Assembly (NCBI GenBank): GCA_947630865.1
Contig: CANRJE010000090.1
Span: 1-5,223, forward strand
Length of the DNA stretch: 5,223 nucleotides
Direction of reading: 5' to 3'
DNA from: an uncultured Bacilli bacterium
Lineage (GTDB): Bacteria > Bacillota_I > Bacilli_A > RF39 > UBA660
Part shown: positions 1 through 4,845 of the stretch, piece by piece
How positions within the stretch are numbered: position 1 is the first letter of the stretch
How the letters are laid out: every line of letters starts with the position of its first letter
The notes under the pieces: generated by a model
Databases searched by the model: none
Told to the model about the DNA's origin: nothing
The model's input: the letters and a program-made list of their open reading frames with translations, nothing else
Position numbers and translations under genes: made by a program

Positions 1-793
1 ATATTTCAATATTGGACTCCATACTTCTTCCAAAGATACAAATTTTTCGATTATGCTTATAACAAGTTTCAACAATATGTTTTAAACGATAAATATTAGA
101 AGCAAAAGTAGCAATAATAATTCTACTATTTGTTTCCGTATCAAAGATATCATTTAAAGCTGCATCAACCATTGATTCACTAGCAGATATTCCATCATTT
201 AAGGCATTTGTAGAATCACTTATCAACATATCAACGCCTTCTTCACCAATTCTTGCCATTTTATGTAAATCTGCCATAGGTCCAATTGGGGTAAAATCAA
301 ATTTAAAATCTCCTGTTGTTACAATTGTTCCATTTGGAGTTTTAACTCTTATTCCATGAGAATCAGGAACAGAGTGTGTTGTTCTAAAAAAATCTACTTC
401 AAAATGTTTAAATTTAATAACATCATCGCTTTTATATGCAAATAAATTATCAAATCGAATATTTTTATCGTTTAATTTTAATTTAATAAGTTCGGCTGCT
501 TGATTAGGTGCATAAATGTTTTTAATATCAACGCTTCCTAAAAGAATTGGAATAGCTCCAATATGATCTTCATGTCCATGGGTTATAAATAGTGCTTTAA
601 TTTTACTTTCATTTTCTTTTAAATAAGTATAATCGGGAATTGTATAATCAATTCCTAACATAGTAAGTTCTGCAAAAGAGATACCAGCATCAATGATGAT
701 AATTTCATCTTCATGTTCAATGGCATACATATTTTTACCAATTTCACCTAATCCGCCTAAAATAACAAACCGAGTTTTAGACTCTAACTTCAT
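1..793 (-). CDS. rnj: Ribonuclease J, N-terminal part (gene runs off the left edge)
   Basis: RNase J is a metallo-beta-lactamase/beta-CASP ribonuclease with 5'-3' exonuclease and endonuclease activity that drives mRNA turnover and RNA maturation in the cytoplasm of Firmicutes. Reading the minus strand from ATG at 793-791 gives 264 uninterrupted codons. Seen: LGGLGEIGKN near residues 12-21, IDAGISF at 34-40, the zinc-binding motif HGHEDH at 72-77, FFRTTHS with H140, TGDFKFDF with D162, SDSTNA at 192-197 and FGRSMES at 254-260. All have close counterparts in Bacillus RNase J1. The start is supported by AAAGGAGGA (AGGAGG at 810-805) 11 nt upstream. The family is usually about 550-560 aa, so part of the beta-CASP domain and the C-terminal domain lie outside the window. 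The paralogue (J1 or J2) cannot be fixed with certainty, but the complete HxHxDH motif indicates an active enzyme. No rpoY-like gene precedes it, unlike in Bacillus. It is divergent from dnaG. Confidence 0.96.
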   Translation of the reverse strand, partial: MKLESKTRFVILGGLGEIGKNMYAIEHEDEIIIIDAGISFAELTMLGIDYTIPDYTYLKENESKIKALFITHGHEDHIGAIPILLGSVDIKNIYAPNQAAELIKLKLNDKNIRFDNLFAYKSDDVIKFKHFEVDFFRTTHSVPDSHGIRVKTPNGTIVTTGDFKFDFTPIGPMADLHKMARIGEEGVDMLISDSTNALNDGISASESMVDAALNDIFDTETNSRIIIATFASNIYRLKHIVETCYKHNRKICIFGRSMESNIEI

Positions 794-842
794 TAAAAAA
801 TAATCCTCCTTTCTTTTTAAGATTTAAAGAACTAACTAAAAC

Positions 843-871
843 ATTATACTATTTTTTTTAAAAGTTGTCTA
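843..871 (-). promoter_or_regulatory. Sigma-A promoter of the RNase J gene
   Basis: On the minus strand TAGACA (871-866, 5 of 6 to TTGACA) is followed after exactly 17 bp by a perfect TATAAT (848-843). The predicted start is near 836, giving a leader of about 43 nt before the RNase J ATG. The -35 element overlaps the upstream zone of the probable dnaG promoter on the other strand, so polymerase may not be able to occupy both at once. Seen in sequence; activity is inferred. Confidence 0.75.
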
Positions 872-898
872 CTCAAAAATTTTATTATGTGTTAAAAT
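870..898 (+). promoter_or_regulatory. Probable extended -10 promoter of the dnaG-rpoD-trmK operon
   Basis: TGt followed by TAAAAT (TG at 890-891, hexamer 893-898) is a good extended -10 element. With a 17-bp spacer the -35 would be TACTCA at 870-875, only 3 of 6 to consensus, so recognition would rest on the TG contact. The predicted start near 905 leaves only about 14 nt of leader, just enough for the Shine-Dalgarno sequence. A more distant or additional promoter is therefore possible. Confidence 0.45.
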
Positions 899-918
899 AA
901 ACAAAAAGGAGGAGTATT

Positions 919-2655
919 ATGGACCAAAATTTATTGACAAAAATAAGAGAAAACGTTGATATTGTCGAATTTATTGGTAAGTATATTCCTCTTGAAAAAA
1001 AAGGAAAAAACTATTTTGGACTTTGTCCTTTTCATAATGATACTAATCCATCTTTAAGTGTTTCAAGAGAAAAGCAGATTTTCAAATGTTTTGTTTGTGG
1101 CGAAGCAGGAAATATTTTTAATTTTTTAATGCATTATGAAAATATTTCATATCGTGAAGCTGTTTTGGAAATTGCAAAAGAAATTGGAATAAGTGTTAAT
1201 GATAACTATAAACCAATGGTTGATAAAAATAAAGTGTACTATGATATTTATGATATTGCTAATAAATTTTTTCAAAATAATTTGTTATCTAAAGAGGGGG
1301 CTAAAGCTCGTAAATATTTAGAAGAAAGACACTTAACTAATGAAGTAATTAAAGAATTTCAAATAGGACTTTCATTAAGAGAACCTGATACTTTAACAAA
1401 AATGTTAGTTAAAAAAGGTTATGATATTAAATTATTAAATGATTTAGGTTTATCTAATAATGACTATGATACGTACATTAAAAGAATCATTTTTCCACTT
1501 TTTAATCCAAAAGGTGAAGTAAATGGTTTTAGTGGTCGTATTTATAATGGAGAAAATGCTAATAAATATTTAAATACAAAAGAAACTATAATATTTAAAA
1601 AAGGAGAAAATTTATTTAATTATCATCGAGCTAAAGAAGAAGTTAGACGTGCTAAATTTGTTATTTTAATGGAAGGATTTATGGCAGTTATCAGAGCTTA
1701 TACGATAGGTGTTAAAAATTGCATTGCAACAATGGGAACAGCCTTAACAAATGAACAAATTTCTTTAATAAAAAAATTAAGTAATACGGTTTATTTATGT
1801 TTAGATGGAGATAATGCTGGAGAAACTGCTACTATAAAAAATGGAAAGTTATTGCTTGATGCTAATTTAAATGTCAAAGTTATTCCTTTAACAGATGGCT
1901 TAGACCCCGATGATTATATTTTAAAAAATGGGGCCGAAAGCTTTTATTCGTTGATTTCAAGTGCTATTACTTATAATGATTTTAGAATTAGATTACTAAA
2001 AAGGGGAGTTGATTTTAAAAGCTCAACAGAACTATCAAATTATGTTAATTCCGTCTTAAAAGAAATAAGTGTTGTAAATGATGAAATAAAACGTGAAATT
2101 ATGTTAAAAAATCTTGCTAATGAAACTAATGTGTGGTATAATACTTTGGAAAAAAAGTTGAATGAATTAATGTCAAAGCAAGATGTAAAGTCTAAAATGG
2201 TAATTGTTAGTCCAAAAAATAAAGAAAAGAAAAAAGACAAATATGAAAAAGCTATGCAAACGATTATCTATTATATGCTTATAAATAAAGAAGTTATTAC
2301 ATTAGTTGAAAACAGTAAAATTTATTTTCCTAATCAAATTTATCGAACATTAGTTAGAGAAATTTCTTATTTTTATGAGCAATATGGTTACATTTCAATA
2401 GCTGACTTTGCTAGTTACATTAATGAAAATAGTGAAGTACAAGAGGCTTTTTCAGAAATTATTACCCTTGATTTAGATGAAGATATTAAAAAAGATGTTA
2501 TTTTAGATTATTTAAAGGTAATTAAAAACTATAATGTGGCTCTTGAAATCAAAAGATTAGAGAATTTAATAATAAATGAAGTTGATCCTTTAGAACAAGC
2601 TAAAATAAGTAATCAAATCATGCAACTTAAAATAGGGAGTGAAAAAAATGATTAG
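919..2655 (+). CDS. dnaG: DNA primase DnaG
   Basis: DnaG synthesises the RNA primers for lagging-strand DNA replication and is recruited by the replicative helicase. The 578 residues match the usual primase layout and length. An N-terminal CHC2 zinc-binding domain has ligands C36, H39, C57 and C60 (CPFH ... CFVC). The polymerase core has GFSGR at 203-207, KYLNTKE at 216-222 and FKKGENLFNYHRA at 226-238. The TOPRIM fold has EGFMAVI at 252-258, DGD at 296-298 and DGLDPDDYI at 326-334. A Lys-rich linker near 433-445 leads to a helical C-terminal helicase-binding domain. The catalytic acids E252, D296, D298, D329 and D331 are present, but position 256 is Ala (codon GCA) where most primases have Asp in EG[YF]xD. 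The start is fixed by AAGGAGGAG (906-914) 4 nt before ATG, with the GGAGG core 6 nt away. The TAG stop lies inside the start of rpoD. It is the first gene of the conserved dnaG-sigA operon. Confidence 0.97.
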   Translation: MDQNLLTKIRENVDIVEFIGKYIPLEKKGKNYFGLCPFHNDTNPSLSVSREKQIFKCFVCGEAGNIFNFLMHYENISYREAVLEIAKEIGISVNDNYKPMVDKNKVYYDIYDIANKFFQNNLLSKEGAKARKYLEERHLTNEVIKEFQIGLSLREPDTLTKMLVKKGYDIKLLNDLGLSNNDYDTYIKRIIFPLFNPKGEVNGFSGRIYNGENANKYLNTKETIIFKKGENLFNYHRAKEEVRRAKFVILMEGFMAVIRAYTIGVKNCIATMGTALTNEQISLIKKLSNTVYLCLDGDNAGETATIKNGKLLLDANLNVKVIPLTDGLDPDDYILKNGAESFYSLISSAITYNDFRIRLLKRGVDFKSSTELSNYVNSVLKEISVVNDEIKREIMLKNLANETNVWYNTLEKKLNELMSKQDVKSKMVIVSPKNKEKKKDKYEKAMQTIIYYMLINKEVITLVENSKIYFPNQIYRTLVREISYFYEQYGYISIADFASYINENSEVQEAFSEIITLDLDEDIKKDVILDYLKVIKNYNVALEIKRLENLIINEVDPLEQAKISNQIMQLKIGSEKND

Positions 2656-3745
2656 TGAAGTTAAAACTTTTGAAGAAAGAAAAGAAGCTTTAGTAAAAGA
2701 AGGAAAAGTAAAAGGTTTTGTAACTTACGAACAATTAGCTAATGAATTAAAAGGTCTTGATGTTGATGCTGACTCTTTAGATGAACTTTATAATGTTTTA
2801 CTTGAAAACAATATTGAAATTAAGTCTGAAGAAGAGGAGGGAGACATCGATGGTGGCGAAGAAATTGAATCTCCTGATAAAATTTTAGAAGATTTAACAA
2901 ATTCTAAAGATATAAAAATAAATGATCCAGTTAGAATGTATTTAAAGGAAATTGGACGTATTAACTTGTTAACAAGCGATGAAGAGTTTGAATATGCTCG
3001 TCTTGCAACAGAAGGTGATGAACATGCTAAAACAATGCTTGCAGAATCTAACTTACGTTTAGTTGTTTCTATTGCTAAAAGATATGTTGGACGTGGCATG
3101 TTATTTCTTGATTTAATTCAAGAAGGTAATATTGGTTTAATGAAAGCTGTTGATAAGTTTGATCCAAGTAAAGGATATAAATTTTCAACTTATGCAACAT
3201 GGTGGATTAGACAAGCTATTACAAGAGCAATTGCTGATCAAGCAAGAACAATAAGAATTCCTGTTCATATGGTTGAAACAATTAATAAACTAGCAAGAGT
3301 TCAAAGACAATTAACTCAAGAATTAAATCGTGAACCAACTGATGAAGAAATTGCAAAAAAATTAGGAATCTCCCTTGAAAAAGTTAGAGAAGTATATAAA
3401 ATTAGTCAAGACCCAGTTAGTCTTGAAACTCCAATTGGCGAAGAAGATGATTCACATTTAGGAGATTTTATTAAAGACGAAAGAACAATGTCTCCTGAAG
3501 AATTTGCTGAAATTGGTATGCTAAAAGAAGAATTATCAGGAGTACTACTAACTTTAACAGAAAGAGAAGAAAAAGTTTTAAGACTTCGCTTTGGACTTGA
3601 TGATGGACAATGTAGAACTCTTGAAGAAGTTGGACAAATATTCAATGTAACAAGAGAACGTATTCGTCAAATAGAAGCTAAGGCTTTAAGAAAATTAAGA
3701 CATCCAAGTCGTTCAAGAAAGTTAAAGGATTTCTTAACTGATTAA
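2648..3745 (+). CDS. rpoD: RNA polymerase primary sigma factor (sigma A / RpoD)
   Basis: This is the housekeeping sigma factor that directs RNA polymerase to -10/-35 promoters. Starting at ATG 2648 it has 365 residues, close to Bacillus SigA. Domains in order: a short region 1.1 with an acidic stretch (SEEEEGDIDGGEE, about 60-72); region 1.2 from INDPVRMYLKEIGR (about 92-105); region 2 with NLRLVVSIAKRYVGRGMLFL and, for -10 recognition, FSTYATWWIRQAITRAI (about 179-195); region 3 with PVHMVETINKL, whose H207 and E210 are the residues known to contact extended -10 TG; and region 4.2 helix-turn-helix TLEEVGQIFNVTRERIRQIE (about 324-343). The linker before 4.2 reads DDGQCRTLEE, with an unusual Cys. 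An in-frame GTG at 2639 would add three residues, but the GGGAG at 2635-2639 sits 8 nt before ATG 2648 and covers that GTG, so ATG is preferred. The gene overlaps dnaG by 8 nt, implying translational coupling. Confidence 0.96.
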   Translation: MISEVKTFEERKEALVKEGKVKGFVTYEQLANELKGLDVDADSLDELYNVLLENNIEIKSEEEEGDIDGGEEIESPDKILEDLTNSKDIKINDPVRMYLKEIGRINLLTSDEEFEYARLATEGDEHAKTMLAESNLRLVVSIAKRYVGRGMLFLDLIQEGNIGLMKAVDKFDPSKGYKFSTYATWWIRQAITRAIADQARTIRIPVHMVETINKLARVQRQLTQELNREPTDEEIAKKLGISLEKVREVYKISQDPVSLETPIGEEDDSHLGDFIKDERTMSPEEFAEIGMLKEELSGVLLTLTEREEKVLRLRFGLDDGQCRTLEEVGQIFNVTRERIRQIEAKALRKLRHPSRSRKLKDFLTD

Positions 3746-4410
3746 TGATAAATATTAGTAAAAGGCTACAATTAGTAGCCTCTTTTGTTCCTGATAATTC
3801 TAATATAATTGATGTAGGGTGTGATCATGCTTTATTAAGTATTTATTTATATAATAATTTAAAACATGTTTCAATAACCGCAAGTGATATTAATCCTAAT
3901 CCTTTAAAAATTGCTAAAGAGAATTTAGAAAAATATCATTTAGAAAAAAAAATAAAGTTAGTTTTAAAAGATGGTTTAACTGATTTAGATAAAAATATTG
4001 ATACTGTTGTTATAGCTGGTATGGGTGGTATTTTAATAAGTAAAATATTAACAAATACTGAAAATTTAAAAAATATTAAGAATATTATTTTATCACCTAA
4101 TAATGATTTTCCAATAGTTCGTGAAACGATAAAGAAAATTGGTTTTAAAATAGTTAAAGAAAAATTAGTTATCGATAAAGAAAAAACATATTTAGTTTTA
4201 AAAGCAATAAGAGGTAAGAATAAAAAACTAGATTATTATTTTGGAATCCTTAATAAAACAGATTTAGAAGTAATATATTACTATACAAATATTTTAAATA
4301 AGAATACAAAAATATTAAAATCGATACCTAAAAAATATGTTAAAAGAATATTACTTTTAAAACTAGAAAATAAAAAAATAAAAAGATTTTTATTGACTAC
4401 ATCTAAGTAG
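3745..4410 (+). CDS. trmK: tRNA (adenine(22)-N1)-methyltransferase TrmK
   Basis: TrmK transfers a methyl group from S-adenosylmethionine to N1 of A22 in the D-arm of bacterial tRNAs. The 221-residue product is slightly shorter than Bacillus TrmK (YqfN). Seen: the Rossmann SAM motif IIDVGCDHALLSIYL at 21-35, with the family's D-x-G-x-DHA signature; an acidic SAM-ribose loop SDIN at 47-50; VVIAGMGG at 88-95; and LSPNND at 116-121 in the place of the family's QPN motif. A Lys/Ile/Leu-rich helical C-terminal part (about 165-221) fits the family's coiled-coil domain. ATG 3745 overlaps the rpoD TAA by one base (TAATG), and the only purine-rich sequence, AAAGGA at 3724-3729, lies 15 nt away. Translation therefore probably depends on ribosomes finishing rpoD. 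The order dnaG-sigA-trmK is conserved in Firmicutes. The nif3-like gene that often follows trmK is absent here. Its bases are even more AT-rich than those of rpoD. Confidence 0.93.
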   Translation: MINISKRLQLVASFVPDNSNIIDVGCDHALLSIYLYNNLKHVSITASDINPNPLKIAKENLEKYHLEKKIKLVLKDGLTDLDKNIDTVVIAGMGGILISKILTNTENLKNIKNIILSPNNDFPIVRETIKKIGFKIVKEKLVIDKEKTYLVLKAIRGKNKKLDYYFGILNKTDLEVIYYYTNILNKNTKILKSIPKKYVKRILLLKLENKKIKRFLLTTSK

Positions 4411-4421
4411 TCATTTTTTTT
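4394..4421 (+). terminator. Intrinsic terminator of the dnaG operon
   Basis: TGACTAC (4394-4400) and GTAGTCA (4407-4413) form a perfect 7-bp stem around a 6-nt loop, directly followed by eight T (4414-4421). The trmK stop codon TAG (4408-4410) lies inside the 3' arm, so terminating ribosomes could cover the hairpin. There is no A-tract upstream, so it should act only on plus-strand transcripts. Confidence 0.85.
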
Positions 4422-4547
4422 AAAAAAATTAAAAAAAAGTTAATTTGTCAAATTACTTAATTTTTTTATCTTCAAATAGTAAAATTCACTTATAGCAATT
4501 TGGCATTTTGTAGAGAAAAACTTGTTTCAAATCGTGAAATTACCCTT
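4422..4547. other. AT-rich non-coding stretch after the operon terminator
   Basis: No open reading frame with a ribosome site was found here. The stretch starts with A-tracts and contains a 15-nt near-palindrome TAATTTG-t-CAAATTA (4441-4455). A pair of near-identical 16-mers is listed separately. The A/T-tracts just upstream of the 4548 promoter could act as an UP element, but that is inference. Confidence 0.5.
4471..4541. repeat. Pair of 16-bp near-identical direct repeats upstream of the sRNA-like promoter
   Basis: TTCAAATAGTAAAATT (4471-4486) and TTCAAATCGTGAAATT (4526-4541) differ at 2 of 16 positions and start 55 bp apart, about five helical turns. The second copy contains an interrupted palindrome TTTCA-N5-TGAAA (4525-4539) and ends 6 bp before the TTGACA box, a position suited to a regulator. 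A third fragment, TCAAATTACTT, lies near 4448-4458. The repeats could be regulator sites or chance in AT-rich DNA. Confidence 0.45.
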
Positions 4548-4576
4548 TTGACAAGATTTTTTTTATTTGTTATAGT
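4548..4576 (+). promoter_or_regulatory. Near-consensus sigma-A promoter in the intergenic region
   Basis: A perfect TTGACA (4548-4553), a 17-bp spacer (4554-4570), then TATAGT (4571-4576) preceded by an extended -10 TGt (4568-4570). The spacer includes a T8 run. The first purine at a proper distance is G4584. It is the best promoter match in the window, yet the next gene starts about 260 bp downstream and has its own promoter, which suggests that this one drives an untranslated RNA. Confidence 0.78.
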
Positions 4577-4614
4577 CTTTTTTGTTCCTACTCAAAAAGA
4601 GTTTTGGTTGGAAT

Positions 4615-4717
4615 AGTTCGGGTATTATATTCAATATTCATATTTTCTTTTACTCTAATTCTGTATTTTGTTTTTATTTATTTTTTTACCCTTTAACTGG
4701 TTTTTAATACCCGAACT
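4615..4717. repeat. Perfect 13-bp inverted repeat bounding a 103-bp segment
   Basis: AGTTCGGGTATTA (4615-4627) is the exact reverse complement of TAATACCCGAACT (4705-4717), separated by 77 bp. The arms are much richer in G/C than the surrounding bases, which argues against chance. No exact target-site duplication is seen at the flanks (GAAT on the left, TAAT on the right), so a helix in an RNA is preferred over a miniature transposon. Confidence 0.8.
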
Positions 4718-4748
4718 TAATTAATAAATTCTTAAAAATAGCATGATG

Positions 4749-4785
4749 AAAAACAGAAATTATCGATAATGAAATTTCTGTTTTT
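4749..4785 (+). terminator. Probable intrinsic terminator, possibly bidirectional
   Basis: AAAAACAGAAATT (4749-4761) pairs perfectly over 13 bp with AATTTCTGTTTTT (4773-4785), around an 11-nt loop. The 3' arm ends in T5 and the 5' arm begins with A5, so it could stop transcripts from either side. The stem is AT-rich with only two G-C pairs, so strength is uncertain. It lies immediately before the extended -10 of the downstream regulator gene and would separate the two transcripts. Confidence 0.6.
4759..4770. promoter_or_regulatory. 12-bp perfect palindrome, candidate operator
   Basis: ATTATCGATAAT is self-complementary over 12 bp and overlaps the loop of the terminator hairpin. It is centred about 38 bp upstream of the predicted start (near 4803) of the XRE regulator gene, covering its -35 zone. 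Self-binding by the XRE protein there is a guess from position only. Confidence 0.3.
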
Positions 4786-4787
4786 AA

Positions 4788-4796
4788 TGTTATAAT
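4788..4796 (+). promoter_or_regulatory. Extended -10 promoter of the XRE regulator gene
   Basis: TGt followed by a perfect TATAAT (TG 4788-4789, hexamer 4791-4796), with predicted start near 4803 and a leader of about 40 nt. No good -35 is present at the right distance (AATGAA at 4768-4773). A second TATAAT at 4804-4809 has no TG and a poor -35, and could act as an alternative. Confidence 0.55.
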
Positions 4797-4831
4797 AAAT
4801 AAGTATAATAAAATTATACAGGAAGGTAAGG

Positions 4832-4845
4832 TAGTATGTAGTATG
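4832..4845 (+). repeat. 7-bp tandem duplication at the XRE start site, making an ATGTAG start-stop
   Basis: TAGTATG occurs twice in tandem (4832-4838 and 4839-4845). The first ATG (4836) is the better placed, 9 nt after GGAAGG (4821-4826), but is followed directly by TAG. The second ATG (4843), one base after that stop, opens the real gene and has only a weaker AAGG (4828-4831) 11 nt upstream. Reinitiation after the AUGUAG is a plausible route to the gene. Confidence 0.6.

Larger units (their letters stand above)
4584..4785 (+). ncRNA. Candidate structured small RNA, about 200 nt, family unknown
   Basis: The segment lies between a near-consensus promoter and a terminator-like hairpin and has no plausible reading frame. 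Predicted parts in order: a 5' hairpin in which GTTCC (4584-4588) pairs with GGAAT (4610-4614) and ACTC (4590-4593) with GAGT (4599-4602) around A5. Immediately next to it, a perfect 13-bp stem joins AGTTCGGGTATTA (4615-4627) to TAATACCCGAACT (4705-4717) and encloses a 77-nt pyrimidine-rich, mostly U loop. An unpaired AT-rich linker (4718-4748) leads to the terminator hairpin. The first two helices abut with no spare base and could stack. No match to 6S RNA, SRP RNA, tmRNA, RNase P, T-box or known riboswitch motifs was recognised. Alternatives are a long leader or remnant of a small inverted-repeat element. Expression is inferred. Confidence 0.5.

Noticed and set aside
2040..2240. 66-codon minus-strand frame inside dnaG
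   Set aside because: Phe/Ser-rich mirror of the AT-rich primase coding strand; no ribosome site of note.
2639..2641. GTG as the start of rpoD
   Set aside because: It lies within the ribosome-binding sequence for ATG 2648, and would itself have only weak upstream purines. Three extra residues are not expected from the family.
2831..2888. GAGGAGGGAG followed by ATG (2850) inside rpoD
   Set aside because: The ATG is out of frame and gives only 12 codons before TAG. The purine run simply encodes the acidic Glu stretch of the sigma factor.
2788..3645. Minus-strand open frames at 2788-3099 and 3406-3645
   Set aside because: Both are antisense to well-conserved sigma factor regions and carry no recognisable domain.
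4445..4472. Second possible promoter TTGTCA-16-TATCTT
   Set aside because: The -10 matches only 4 of 6 and has no TG extension; in AT-rich DNA this is expected by chance.
4588..4641. 17-codon minus-strand frame starting MNIEYNTRT
   Set aside because: No Shine-Dalgarno sequence precedes its ATG, it is very short, and it overlaps the structured arm of the candidate RNA.
4615..4717. Miniature transposable element with 13-bp terminal repeats
   Set aside because: No exact target-site duplication, no recognised terminal sequence and no second copy in the window. The arms fit better as an RNA helix directly downstream of a promoter, though a genome-wide copy search would settle it.
4411..4842. CRISPR array or tRNA/rRNA gene in the intergenic region
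   Set aside because: Only two imperfect 16-bp repeats are present, with no regular spacers, and no cloverleaf or rRNA-like conserved sequence was seen.
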